64,000 nucleotides of DNA, from assembly GCA_937922805.1 (NCBI GenBank), contig CALAJV010000003.1, positions 124,001 through 188,000 of the forward strand. Direction: 5' to 3'. Source of the stretch: an uncultured Acidimicrobiales bacterium. GTDB lineage: Bacteria; Actinomycetota; Acidimicrobiia; Acidimicrobiales; SZUA-35. The translations under genes and the position numbers were made by a program. A model generated the notes under the pieces. The model did not search any database. It was not told where the DNA came from and worked only from the letters and a program-made list of their open reading frames with translations. Of this stretch, positions 34,242 to 43,144 are shown in pieces (the stretch's first letter is position 1; every line of letters begins with the position of its first letter).

Positions 34242-35441
34242 ATGATTCAACCTCAAGACGACTCATCGCTAGCGATCGAGGCTCTGATCGATCTCGACCA
34301 TCCAATCAAGGTCGACGTGGCCAAATGGGCAGCCGAGAACCTGCACGACCCGGCCCTGGCCGATCGCGACCAGGCCTGTGAGTTCTGGCCCGAAGGTTGG
34401 CAGCGAGCCGCCGACAAGGGAATTACTGGGATCTTGGTTGATCCGGTCTACGGCGGTGGCGGCGCCGATGTAATTACCGGCCTTCTGACCTACGAAGGGC
34501 TCGGCTACGGCTGCCGTGACGCTGGCCTAGTTTTCGGGCTGATCACCCAAGCGTGGACCATGCAGCCACTACTTGCCCAGTTCGGCTCTGAGGAACAGAA
34601 ACAACGCTATCTTTCGCCACTGTGCTCGGGAGACAAAAAGGGTGCGTTCTGCATTACTGAGGCCGAGTCGGGATCAGACACCTTCGCTATGACAACGCAG
34701 TTCGAAACGGTGTCTGACAACACCGAGGAACGATACCTCCTTAGTGGACACAAGTCTTATGTGACTATGGCCCCAGAAGCCGACCTGTTCATGGTCTTCG
34801 CTACTAGTAACCCCGATCTCGGGCAGTGGGGCATCACCGTCTTTCTCGTTGACGCCGATACCCCCGGGCTGACCGTCAGTTCTAACCGACCGAAAATGGG
34901 GCTCCGAACAACCCCATTCGCTGATGTGACCTTTGAGAACTGTGAGCTTGGCCCCGAAAACGTTCTCGGTTCAGTCGGGTCTGGAGCATCGCTATTTTCG
35001 AACGCAATGGAATCAGAACGAGCCTTCGTTCTAGCGTCGCAAATTGGAGCGATGGAATATCAGCTCGACCAGGCCGTCAGCTATACCCGGGAACGGCGAC
35101 AGTTCGATCAACCAATCGGCGATTTCCAAGCAGTGTCGCATCGGTTAGCCAACATGAAGCTACGGCACGACAACGCTCGACTACAGCTGTATCGAGCAGC
35201 AATTCTGCACAGCGTTGGTAAGCCATCGATGGCTGCCGCTGCCTTGGCCAAGATTCAAGCCAGCGAAGCGTCCATTGCATCTTCAGTCGACGCAGTACTA
35301 ACCCATGGCGCCCGAGGCTATGTGACTGAGTTCGGTGTTGAGCAGGATCTGCGAAACGTCGCCGGAGGAATGGTGTACGGAGGCACCTCAGACGTGCAAC
35401 GCAATATTGTGGCCCGTTGGCTCGGGAACCGGAACCGCTAA
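34242..35441 (+). CDS. Acyl-CoA-dehydrogenase-like flavoenzyme, candidate aminoacyl-carrier-protein dehydrogenase
   Basis: 399 residues. The acyl-CoA dehydrogenase fold is clear: [16 protein letters not shown] (flavin/substrate loop), [41 protein letters not shown] and [18 protein letters not shown]. The YEGT Glu that acts as base in MCAD-type enzymes is Gly here (G380). A Glu in the helix-G position used by isovaleryl-CoA and prolyl-carrier dehydrogenases is present (E259 in ESER). This pattern suits an enzyme that oxidises an aminoacyl thioester on a carrier protein. The neighbouring free ACP and stand-alone adenylation enzyme support that view, but ordinary branched-chain acyl-CoA oxidation cannot be excluded. 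Confidence 0.9.
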   Translation: MIQPQDDSSLAIEALIDLDHPIKVDVAKWAAENLHDPALADRDQACEFWPEGWQRAADKGITGILVDPVYGGGGADVITGLLTYEGLGYGCRDAGLVFGLITQAWTMQPLLAQFGSEEQKQRYLSPLCSGDKKGAFCITEAESGSDTFAMTTQFETVSDNTEERYLLSGHKSYVTMAPEADLFMVFATSNPDLGQWGITVFLVDADTPGLTVSSNRPKMGLRTTPFADVTFENCELGPENVLGSVGSGASLFSNAMESERAFVLASQIGAMEYQLDQAVSYTRERRQFDQPIGDFQAVSHRLANMKLRHDNARLQLYRAAILHSVGKPSMAAAALAKIQASEASIASSVDAVLTHGARGYVTEFGVEQDLRNVAGGMVYGGTSDVQRNIVARWLGNRNR

Positions 35442-35523
35442 TTCCAATTCTGCGGAACCAGTTGGGCTATATCGGTCGATAAACTGCAGCTGTTGCAACC
35501 GGAAGAAGCTAGTCTTCACAAGT

Positions 35524-37272
35524 GTGAACTCCGGACCAAATACCACGAATCCCTCCCCTGCTACTAGCATCGGAACCCAAAGCGATCCCGATAGTAGTAA
35601 CGAGGCTTCAGCCGGAACGGATTTCATTCGGGCTAAGGCGGCTCAAGACACCGAATCAGGAAAGTTCGGAGGCCGGGTACAAACCCGTTTCCCGCCCGAA
35701 CCAAACGGGTATCTCCACATTGGACATGCCAAAGCGATCGCTCTTGACTTCGGTCTGGCCGAAGAACTCGGAGGTAAATGCAACCTCCGCTTCGATGACA
35801 CCAACCCTGAAACCGAAGAGCAGCACTTTATTGATGGAATTCAGGCCGACCTCGAATGGCTCGGGTTCAAACCGGCTGGTGAACCGAAATACGCATCCGA
35901 CTACTTCGACCAGTTGTACACCTGGGCTGAGCAACTCATTGAAGCCGGTAAAGCCTACGTCGACGACCAGGATGCAGAGACGATCTCGGAGCAACGGGGC
36001 GGGTTCGGCAAGCCAGGAATTGAAAGCCCGTTCCGAAACCGAGAATCAGAGGAGAATCTACGGCTATTCCGAGCCATGAAATCGGGTGAGTTCGAAGACG
36101 GCTCCAGGGTGCTCCGCGCCAAAATCGACATGCAGAACGACAACATGCAATTGCGTGACCCCGTGATGTATCGAATCAAAAGGGCTAAGCACTATCGAAC
36201 CGAAGACAGCTGGGTTATCTACCCAACATACGATTGGGCCCACGGCCAATCTGACGCCATCGAAGGCGTTACCCACTCGCTTTGCAGCCTTGAGTTCTCC
36301 GATCACCGTGCTCTCTACGATTGGTTCCTGGAACAACTCGATTTACCGTTCGAAAAACCAGAGCAGACTGAATTTGCCCGCTTGTCGTTGACTCACACGG
36401 TGTTGTCGAAACGGAAACTGGCCGAGCTGGTCGAACTTGGCCATGTTGATGGGTGGGACGATCCTCGGATGCCAACCTTGCGGGGCCTACGCCGACGCGG
36501 CTATCCAGCATCATCGATCCGCGCGTTTGTCGACAAAATTGGTGTGGCCAGAACAAATAGCCTGCACGATATTGAGCTTCTTGAATCGTTCGTGCGAACC
36601 GAGCTAAACCAACAAGCGCTTCGTCGAATGGCCGTGTTACGACCAATCAAAGTGACGATTACCAACTGGCCTGACGACAAAGTTGTCGAGGTCGAGGCGA
36701 AGAATAATCCCGAGGATGAAGCGGCCGGGATGCGAAGGGTGCCTTTCTCCGGGGAGCTTTGGATCGAACAAGATGACTTCAAGATGGAGCCCCCGCCGAA
36801 ATATTATCGCCTCTCTCCTGGCCGCGAGGTTCGACTTCGAGCGGGTTACTACATCACGGCAACCGACGTTGCCACCGACGCTTCAGGCAACGTAACCGAG
36901 ATCTTCTGTACCTACGACCCCGAAAGCGAAGGCGGCTCCACTCCTGACGGGCGTAAAGTCAAAGCGACCATCCATTGGGTTTCTGCTAGCCACGCCATCA
37001 CTCGGTCAGTTAATCTCTACGAACGACTATTTGTTCCAGGCGCACCTGGTGAAGGCGGCGTCGATCCGCTGACCAACCTCAACCCGAATTCAAGAGAGAC
37101 ACTTGTCGGATGCAAACTTGAACCGGCCTTAGCCGACGTGGCGCCCGGACAAGTGGTGCAGTTCGAACGCTTAGGTTACTTCGCTGCTGATCTCGATGAC
37201 CCAGAAGTGTTTCATCGGACAGTCGGCCTCCGTGACGAGTGGGCTAACATCCAGAAACGGCGTCAGAAATGA
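35524..37272 (+). CDS. glnS: Glutaminyl-tRNA synthetase
   Basis: 582 residues if translation starts at GTG 35524; the frame is open further upstream (to 35335) but overlaps the preceding gene and has no family similarity. [18 protein letters not shown] contains the HIGH motif and VLSKRKL the KMSKS equivalent. [28 protein letters not shown] and the C-terminal anticodon-binding beta-barrels ([19 protein letters not shown]) identify GlnRS rather than GluRS. The enzyme charges tRNA-Gln with Gln. Many actinobacteria instead use GluRS plus the GatCAB amidotransferase, so the gene may have been acquired. It lies 82 bp after the flavoenzyme and 7 bp before the molybdenum hydroxylase operon. Confidence 0.93.
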   Translation: MNSGPNTTNPSPATSIGTQSDPDSSNEASAGTDFIRAKAAQDTESGKFGGRVQTRFPPEPNGYLHIGHAKAIALDFGLAEELGGKCNLRFDDTNPETEEQHFIDGIQADLEWLGFKPAGEPKYASDYFDQLYTWAEQLIEAGKAYVDDQDAETISEQRGGFGKPGIESPFRNRESEENLRLFRAMKSGEFEDGSRVLRAKIDMQNDNMQLRDPVMYRIKRAKHYRTEDSWVIYPTYDWAHGQSDAIEGVTHSLCSLEFSDHRALYDWFLEQLDLPFEKPEQTEFARLSLTHTVLSKRKLAELVELGHVDGWDDPRMPTLRGLRRRGYPASSIRAFVDKIGVARTNSLHDIELLESFVRTELNQQALRRMAVLRPIKVTITNWPDDKVVEVEAKNNPEDEAAGMRRVPFSGELWIEQDDFKMEPPPKYYRLSPGREVRLRAGYYITATDVATDASGNVTEIFCTYDPESEGGSTPDGRKVKATIHWVSASHAITRSVNLYERLFVPGAPGEGGVDPLTNLNPNSRETLVGCKLEPALADVAPGQVVQFERLGYFAADLDDPEVFHRTVGLRDEWANIQKRRQK

Positions 37273-37279
37273 GAATTAT

Positions 37280-39631
37280 TTGAACCTCAAAGCGGTCACG
37301 CTAGAACCACGTCCTTTTCCTCGAGCCGACGGACCGGACAAAGTCACCGGAACCGGACGGTACGCGGCCGACATGGTGCTGCCGGGTATGGCGTTCGCCC
37401 GGTTCAAATACGCCGAGATAAGCCACGCTAGGATTGTTCGGCTCGACACTTCTAAGGCTGAATCGCTACCGGGCGTTGTGGCTGTTATCACCGCTACCGA
37501 CGTTCCGGATGTTCGCTATAGCCCCGGTGTCGCCGACCGGACACTTTTTGCCACTGATGCGGTGAGGTTCGAAGGAGAAATTCTAGCTGCGGTGGCAGCG
37601 ACGACCGAGGCACTAGCTCAAGCAGCCGTAGACGCTATCGAGGTGGAGTACGAGCAACTACCGACAGTAACTGATGTTGTCCAAGCCATAGCTCCAGGCG
37701 CTCCCCTGGTTCATCCAGACTGGCAGAACTACGAGGTTTCCGCCGAAACCGAGCAACGGCCAAATGTTGCTTCGTTCTCCTCAATCGCCCACGGCGATGC
37801 CGAAGCCGGCATGGCTCGGGCCGCGACCGTTGTGACCAGTCGCTACGTTGCCGACGCTAGCCACGCATCTCCGATCGAGCCCCGCGCCATTTTGGCTCAG
37901 TGGGAAGGACGTAAGCTCACCGTCTGGAGTGCGACCCAAGTACCGTTCGATGCCAGGGCCGGGGTCTGTGAAACACTGGACCTTCCAACGAATCAGGTGC
38001 GGATCATTGTCCCTCACCTCGGGGGTGGCTTCGGAGGTAAATGCGGCTTCCATTTTGAAGCTCATATCGCCGCGCTAGCCCGAGCGGCCGGTCGACCAGT
38101 AAAGCTTGTGTTCAGCCGTAAAGAGGAATTCTTGGCTCCTGATCGCCGTCGGGAAGGAATGGTGGTAGAACTTACCACTGGTCTCAACGCTGATGGCACC
38201 ATCGCGGCCAGAACCGGGACCCTACTTATTGACAACGGAGCCTACACCGCCGACGCGGCCTTCTTCCCACAACTGGCGGCGATGCTGGCAGCTGGCCCCT
38301 ACCGAATCCCAGCACTCAAGATTGAAGCTAGCTTGGTCTACACCAATCACCAGCCCTCTGGCTCGGTTCGAGCTCCAACTGCACCGCAAGCGTGCTGGGC
38401 CATCGAATCGCACACAGATGAATTGGCCGCCACTGTGGGTATGGCTCCAGTAGAGTTCCGCAGACTCAACGGCCTTCGGAGTGGAGACGTTGGGCCGGTA
38501 GGGCAAACCTACGGTGAGATTGGCCTTCAAGCGTGCATCGATTCAGTCGCCTCTCGCCTTACCGGTGAGACAGGGACGGAAGCCGACGAAGCGATCGGTC
38601 TCGCCGTTGGGTGGTGGCCAAGCTTTCCTGGTCCTTCTGGGGCCTACATCAAGATCGATAGCGATGGGGCCGGCCAAATTATTACTGGCGCTCAGGAGTG
38701 TGGAACTGGGGCAGTTATGACGCTGCGGCAGTTAGCGGCCGACGAGTTAGGCATGGCAGCCGAAGATTTTGAACTTGTCTATCAAGATACTGGCGTTGCC
38801 CCCTACGACACCGGGGCTACCGGATCGCAAACGCTGTTCAACAACGGTCGAGCGGTTTTACTAGCAGCTTCCGAACTAGCCGACCAGATTCGCCAACTAG
38901 CAGCTGACCACCTGGAGGCTGCGCCTTCAGATATCGTGCTCTCAGATGGCCATGCTTCGGTTGCGGGCTCGCCAAACCCGGCCGTCTCAGTAGCTGAGCT
39001 CGCGGCGACGGCAGCTGGTGCCGAATTGTTGATTGCTCACGGTTCAGGAAAACCAGGAGAGTATCCAGAAACCGTTGGGGCTTCGTGCGTCGGCGACCAA
39101 GGGGTGGCGGCCTGGGCCTCGCCGCAGTTTTCCTGTCATGGTGTCCGTGTTCGACTCGACTCAGAAACCGGCGTTGTTCGAGTTTTGAACGTTGCCACCT
39201 GTCATGATTCAGGAACGATCTTGAACCCTCTTGGAGCGCTCGGCCAGGTAGAAGGGGGCGTCTTGATGGGGATTGGTCAGGCCTTGACTGAGGGAACCCA
39301 ATACGACGAAGACGGGTGTCAGAGAAATCCGGGGCTGCTGGAATACAAGCTACAAACCGCAGCTGATGCTCCCACAATCACTACCCAGTTCGTTGAGACA
39401 ACCGGAGGTCAGGGCCCACATGGGGCCAAAGGTTTGGCCGAAGCCCCCAACGTGGCCACTGCCGCCGCTATATCCAACGCTTTAGCCAAACTAATCGGCT
39501 CACACGTCACCCAACTTCCGATGACCCCAGAGCGGGTTTGGGCCACCATGACCGACGCTACTCCCAGTGATGCCGACCGTGACGCCACGGGTCACGACAC
39601 CTCCGAGCCCAAGTCCGGAGACGAGCTGTGA
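37280..39631 (+). CDS. Molybdenum hydroxylase large subunit (xanthine dehydrogenase/aldehyde oxidase type)
   Basis: 783 residues from TTG 37280, the best start that keeps the family N-terminus (PRADGPDKVTGTGRYAADM); upstream frame lies inside glnS. Cofactor-binding segments are visible: HLGGGFGGKCGFHFEAH, GSVRAPTAPQACWAIESHTDELA, ITGAQECGTGAVMTLRQLA, and GPHGAKGLAEAPNVATAAAI with the catalytic Glu. The AYxCSFR active-site loop of true CO dehydrogenase is absent. The enzyme should hydroxylate an N-heterocycle or aldehyde using molybdopterin-cytosine or MPT. The stop overlaps the next gene start (GTGA at 39628). The N-terminal start remains uncertain. Confidence 0.9.
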   Translation: MNLKAVTLEPRPFPRADGPDKVTGTGRYAADMVLPGMAFARFKYAEISHARIVRLDTSKAESLPGVVAVITATDVPDVRYSPGVADRTLFATDAVRFEGEILAAVAATTEALAQAAVDAIEVEYEQLPTVTDVVQAIAPGAPLVHPDWQNYEVSAETEQRPNVASFSSIAHGDAEAGMARAATVVTSRYVADASHASPIEPRAILAQWEGRKLTVWSATQVPFDARAGVCETLDLPTNQVRIIVPHLGGGFGGKCGFHFEAHIAALARAAGRPVKLVFSRKEEFLAPDRRREGMVVELTTGLNADGTIAARTGTLLIDNGAYTADAAFFPQLAAMLAAGPYRIPALKIEASLVYTNHQPSGSVRAPTAPQACWAIESHTDELAATVGMAPVEFRRLNGLRSGDVGPVGQTYGEIGLQACIDSVASRLTGETGTEADEAIGLAVGWWPSFPGPSGAYIKIDSDGAGQIITGAQECGTGAVMTLRQLAADELGMAAEDFELVYQDTGVAPYDTGATGSQTLFNNGRAVLLAASELADQIRQLAADHLEAAPSDIVLSDGHASVAGSPNPAVSVAELAATAAGAELLIAHGSGKPGEYPETVGASCVGDQGVAAWASPQFSCHGVRVRLDSETGVVRVLNVATCHDSGTILNPLGALGQVEGGVLMGIGQALTEGTQYDEDGCQRNPGLLEYKLQTAADAPTITTQFVETTGGQGPHGAKGLAEAPNVATAAAISNALAKLIGSHVTQLPMTPERVWATMTDATPSDADRDATGHDTSEPKSGDEL

Positions 39632-40572
39632 CCGAACGCCCCAATCCGCTTCTTATCGCCAACACAATCGATGAAGCGCTCGACGCTGTCTCTCGCGGGT
39701 CGACGCCAATAGCGGGCGGAACCGACCTCGTGGTTGGTGCCCGTCAAGGCAACAAGCGGTTACCGGCTTCCCTAGTGGCCATTGATCGGGTCGAGGAGCT
39801 TCAGTCGATTGGACTCGACAGCGACGGATCTCTTTCGATCGGATCTGGGGTAACGCACGCGACGTTGATGAGTTCGACTGTCGTCGTTACTAACTACACG
39901 GCGTTGGCCGACGCAGCTGCGCTAATTGGTTCCCCTGCTACTCGAAACGTTGGAACTATCGGTGGCAACGTTATGAACGGCTCTCCTGCGATGGACACCG
40001 GAGCGCCCTTAGCGGTGTTCGATGCCATGATTCAGTTGTCTACCGTTGCTGGCAACCGACAAATTACAACGAGCGAGCTGTGGGTGGCTCCCGGTCAAAC
40101 CTCGGCCGAGCCGGACGAACTCTGTACTGCAATCATCATCGCTCCCCAACCAGACCGTAGCGGTTCAGCGTATGTTCGACTTGAGTACCGCCGCTCAATG
40201 GAGATTGCAGTGGTCGGGGCCGCCGCCGTCGTGACCTTGGGCCTAGACGGAACAATAGCCGGTTGTCGGATAGCACTTACTGCGGTGGCGCCGACAATCG
40301 TGTTAGTCGATGGTCTGGAATCACTCATTGGGCAAGCGATTGGTGAAGCAACCTTGGCCACTGTGGCCGACCTGGCCTCTAGCCAGGCGGCCCCGATATC
40401 TGATTTGCGGGCCAGTGAACAATACCGCTCACACTCGGTAGGAGTGATGGCTAAACGAGCAGTTCTTGCTGCTGCCCGTCGAGCCACTGGCGAGTCGATC
40501 TCGGTGCCGGTCAACCGGTCGATCGGGGTCGGTAGCGATGGGCAACGCCAATGGGAAGCAGGCGCATCATGA
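39628..40572 (+). CDS. Molybdenum hydroxylase FAD subunit
   Basis: 314 residues from GTG 39628, overlapping the large-subunit stop. The PCMH-type FAD-binding domain shows PIAGGTDLVVGARQGN, the GSPATRNVGTIGGNVMNGSPAMD loop, and the C-terminal CO-dehydrogenase-flavoprotein domain (GCRIALTAVAPT). It transfers electrons from the Fe-S subunit to an acceptor. Its position in the middle of a translationally coupled three-gene operon matches the known L-M-S subunit sets. Confidence 0.9.
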   Translation: MTERPNPLLIANTIDEALDAVSRGSTPIAGGTDLVVGARQGNKRLPASLVAIDRVEELQSIGLDSDGSLSIGSGVTHATLMSSTVVVTNYTALADAAALIGSPATRNVGTIGGNVMNGSPAMDTGAPLAVFDAMIQLSTVAGNRQITTSELWVAPGQTSAEPDELCTAIIIAPQPDRSGSAYVRLEYRRSMEIAVVGAAAVVTLGLDGTIAGCRIALTAVAPTIVLVDGLESLIGQAIGEATLATVADLASSQAAPISDLRASEQYRSHSVGVMAKRAVLAAARRATGESISVPVNRSIGVGSDGQRQWEAGAS

Positions 40573-41081
40573 CAATCGACGAACAAGGCTCGGAGTCTGA
40601 GAGCATTGGTTACGATCTTCACGTCAACGGTCAGACCTATCCGGTCGAGGCCACGCTCGACCGAAACCTGCTCGGAGTCTTAAGGACAGAGATCGGCCTG
40701 ACCGGCACCAAAGAGGGTTGCGATGACTGCGAATGTGGTGCGTGCATGGTTCTACTCGACGGCCAGCCGGTCAACTCGTGCTCATACCTCGCCGCTCAGG
40801 CCCAGGGACGACAGATAACCACGATTGAAGGGCTCGGCAACGCTGACCAGCTCCACCCGCTTCAAGAGTGTTTACTTGCTCACGGTGGGGTCCAATGCGG
40901 TTTCTGCACACCCGGCATGATTATCTCAGCGCACGCTCTGTTGGAGAGGAACTCATCTCCTAGTCGTGACGAAGTTGGGATTGGACTTTCGGGGAACTTG
41001 TGCCGTTGCACCGGCTACGCCAAGATTATCGACGCCGTTTTGGATTCTGCCTCAAACGGTTCAGTTGAGCCTACGCCTTGA
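40569..41081 (+). CDS. Molybdenum hydroxylase 2Fe-2S subunit
   Basis: 170 residues from ATG 40569 (ATGA overlap with the FAD subunit). Plant-type ferredoxin cysteines are in GCDDCECGACMVLLDG and VNSC. The second, helical [2Fe-2S] domain has VQCGFCTPGMI and LCRCTGYAKI. This is the standard small subunit that relays electrons from molybdenum to FAD. It is followed by a strong hairpin shared with the convergent L,D-transpeptidase gene. Confidence 0.93.
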   Translation: MTIDEQGSESESIGYDLHVNGQTYPVEATLDRNLLGVLRTEIGLTGTKEGCDDCECGACMVLLDGQPVNSCSYLAAQAQGRQITTIEGLGNADQLHPLQECLLAHGGVQCGFCTPGMIISAHALLERNSSPSRDEVGIGLSGNLCRCTGYAKIIDAVLDSASNGSVEPTP

Positions 41082-41100
41082 CCGGCCGACCAGTCACTCT

Positions 41101-41125
41101 CGCCGGGCTAGCACCAAGCCCGGCG
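41101..41125. terminator. Bidirectional terminator hairpin
   Basis: CGCCGGGCT (41101-41109) pairs perfectly with AGCCCGGCG (41117-41125) around a 7-nt loop, between two convergent genes. No long T-run follows on either strand. Confidence 0.65.
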
Positions 41126-41141
41126 GGCAAGTTTCGGACTG

Positions 41142-42020
41142 CTACTGGATGATCACTGGCGTTCCGAGTGGAAGGAATGTTGAGATCTCGGTAATCACAT
41201 CGTTGCTGACTCGGATACACCCGTGACTCACGTCGGTGCCAAGGGTCGCATCGTCATTTGTGCCATGGATTCCGATCACACCGTCTCCGCCAGCGAATGA
41301 GCTCAGTGTCTCGCTAAAACCTGACAACCCGAAAGCGTAGGGCCCGTACGCCCCGTTCGGGTCAGGAGTCTCCAATAGCTCGATGATGTAGAACCGCCCG
41401 ATCGGCGTAGGCGTTTCGCCGGTCCCGATACCTACGGCGGTAGTCAAAACTAGCTCGTTGTTTCGATACACCAAAAGTTCGTATGAATCGGGATGAACCT
41501 CGATTCGGTATGGGTTGGACCTCAGCTCGACCTCAGATATGCGAACCCAACCAGTCGAGCCGTTGGGTCTTATCGGCAAGTGCACCTCAATCCATTCACT
41601 CTCGGGGCTCCAATTGATTCCAACTACTTGAAAGACCAGAGGGGCGCCGATCGGGGTCGGATTTTGTAATGCGGCTACTGGCTCAGATTGAGTCGTCGGG
41701 TTCGAATAGGCAACTATCTCACCGGGACTGCTGGCGGTGGCAACAATAACTCGAGCGGGCTCAGTTTCTATTGACCGGCCAGAACCTTTGTCAGGTCCGG
41801 CCACGGCCACATCAATCGTGGTCGGCTTCGCAACTTCGGTGGCTGGCTCGTTGGTACTGTCGGGTTGCTGACCGGGGACTTGACTTTGCTGGCCCGAGAC
41901 CGAGCACCCGACGAGAACAGAAGCGATCGCGGCTAAACGAAAGACCGCTGCCCGCGTCGTCACCAATGACGACGCGGGCGTGACGCTCGGTTTCACGCAG
42001 GCGATTGTCGGCGTCGCCAC
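41142..42020 (-). CDS. L,D-transpeptidase (YkuD domain) lipoprotein
   Basis: 292 residues. A hydrophobic N-terminal segment ends in the lipobox LVGC (about residue 39), so the protein is probably lipid-anchored outside the membrane. A Thr/Pro/Gln-rich stretch follows, then a region with SH3-like strands (about 110-160), then the YkuD domain. That domain has IEVHPDSYELLVYRNNE at its start, GRFYIIELLE, IGIHGTND and the catalytic SHGCIRVSND (Cys nucleophile, His, Arg). It should form 3-3 cross-links in peptidoglycan. The gene lies 5 bp after the Cys-rich secreted protein gene, so the two form an operon. Confidence 0.9.
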   Translation of the reverse strand: MATPTIACVKPSVTPASSLVTTRAAVFRLAAIASVLVGCSVSGQQSQVPGQQPDSTNEPATEVAKPTTIDVAVAGPDKGSGRSIETEPARVIVATASSPGEIVAYSNPTTQSEPVAALQNPTPIGAPLVFQVVGINWSPESEWIEVHLPIRPNGSTGWVRISEVELRSNPYRIEVHPDSYELLVYRNNELVLTTAVGIGTGETPTPIGRFYIIELLETPDPNGAYGPYAFGLSGFSETLSSFAGGDGVIGIHGTNDDATLGTDVSHGCIRVSNDVITEISTFLPLGTPVIIQ

Positions 42021-42025
42021 GAGGT

Positions 42026-42784
42026 TTACCCGGTGTATGTTGGCTGCTTTGCCACTGATTTGGCTACGGGGGCTTCTTGGAGTTCACTCAGAACTGTCGG
42101 CTTCGAACAACCATCGGCCGAGGTAGCAGTGGTATTTGAATCATCGCAACAAGTGCTAGATGCCGACGCAGCCGACTCAGTTACTGCACCATCACAACAC
42201 GAAGCTGACTCAGACCCGCCATCGTCACAACACGTAGACGCTGATTCGGATTGGTCGGTTTGGGAGCACAGGTCGGTAACGACTTTGGCTTTTGGTGCCT
42301 CTGACTCTTCAAGAAGCGGTGCCACCTCTGGGTCCTGATTACAGAGAATCGAAACTCCGAAACCAAGGCTGGAGATGCCTTCAGGACCCATGATTAGTTC
42401 AACAACAATCCGATCACCGAGTTCAATCGTTTGGGATTCAACGACTTTTCCGTTCGCCTCGTCTTCGATACCAATCATGACCACTTCGGCCGAACCGGAA
42501 CGAGCAATTAGATTGTTTCCGGGGTGAACTGACGCCTGATTGTCGGCATTAACTGCCACCGAACAGGTCTCTCCTACTAAACGCTGCTCAACCTCGATGT
42601 TCGCTATCTCAGTGGTCGACCCTGGTTCAGCTACAAGGATGTCTTGGAACGGAACCGAGATTTCGTCTTCGGCAGCTACGGCTGAGCCAAAGAAAAGGGC
42701 GCTAATCATGACAATTATTGCCATAAACAATCCGGTGCGACGCCCGACGCTCCGGAAGCTCTTTCCATGCTTGGATGCTCTCAT
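42026..42784 (-). CDS. Secreted protein with Cys-rich CCDD repeats
   Basis: 252 residues. A signal peptide with hydrophobic core MAIIVMISALFFGSAVAA (about residues 21-38) is followed by a beta-rich domain to about residue 155 that has a possible disulfide pair (GETCSV and ILCNQD). The C-terminal third is Ser/Ala/Thr-rich and holds repeated Cys pairs: STCCDDGG, ASCCDGA and STCCDDS, plus single Cys in DLCSQ and DGCSK. Such Cys-Cys-Asp clusters might bind metal or form disulfides; there is no sortase LPxTG motif. I do not recognise the family. It is the first gene of an operon with the L,D-transpeptidase. Confidence 0.75.
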   Translation of the reverse strand: MRASKHGKSFRSVGRRTGLFMAIIVMISALFFGSAVAAEDEISVPFQDILVAEPGSTTEIANIEVEQRLVGETCSVAVNADNQASVHPGNNLIARSGSAEVVMIGIEDEANGKVVESQTIELGDRIVVELIMGPEGISSLGFGVSILCNQDPEVAPLLEESEAPKAKVVTDLCSQTDQSESASTCCDDGGSESASCCDGAVTESAASASSTCCDDSNTTATSADGCSKPTVLSELQEAPVAKSVAKQPTYTG

Positions 42785-43144
42785 CTGCTTCTACTTTCCG
42801 ACTGGCTGGTAGAGGGTCAAAAACATTTGATCTAGAGTCAAACGCCGCCCGGTCCCCGAGCTTGGGAACCGCGTCAGAACAGGTCCTGCCACCTTAGTTG
42901 GCTGGAACTGTCCGGTTGTGCACCTTCGATATCAAACTCAGTCTGAGGTGTGATACATAAGCGATGTCGCTAGATATAGTTCAGGATCACCTTGAGTTAG
43001 GTGCTCTAGCAGAAAGTGAACCACCATATGGCGGCTTGGTTCCGGCAGCAGCTCAGGGCTGATCTAGTGACAACTGGTACGTGACTAATCAATTTCCGAT
43101 TGGCACCCATCAAGTAACAACTGAGCAATCAACTAGGGGGCAAA
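42785..43144. promoter_or_regulatory. Divergent intergenic region, 360 bp, with hairpins
   Basis: This lies between the Cys-rich gene and the DmdA-like gene. On the plus strand several short inverted repeats follow one another: GCGA-TG-TCGC (42961-42970), CACCT-TGAGTT-AGGTG (42988-43003) and GAACCA (43018-43023) with TGGTTC (43037-43042) enclosing palindrome CCATATGG. No known riboswitch consensus was recognised. Confidence 0.4.

Noticed and set aside
37280..39631. Carbon monoxide dehydrogenase large subunit (CoxL)
   Set aside because: The three-gene set looks similar, but the AYxCSFR loop needed for form I CODH is absent; a xanthine/aldehyde-type hydroxylase fits better.
42785..43144. Glycine or SAM riboswitch before the GcvT-like gene
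   Set aside because: Hairpins are present, but I could not find the conserved core of either riboswitch class, so only a structured leader is claimed.
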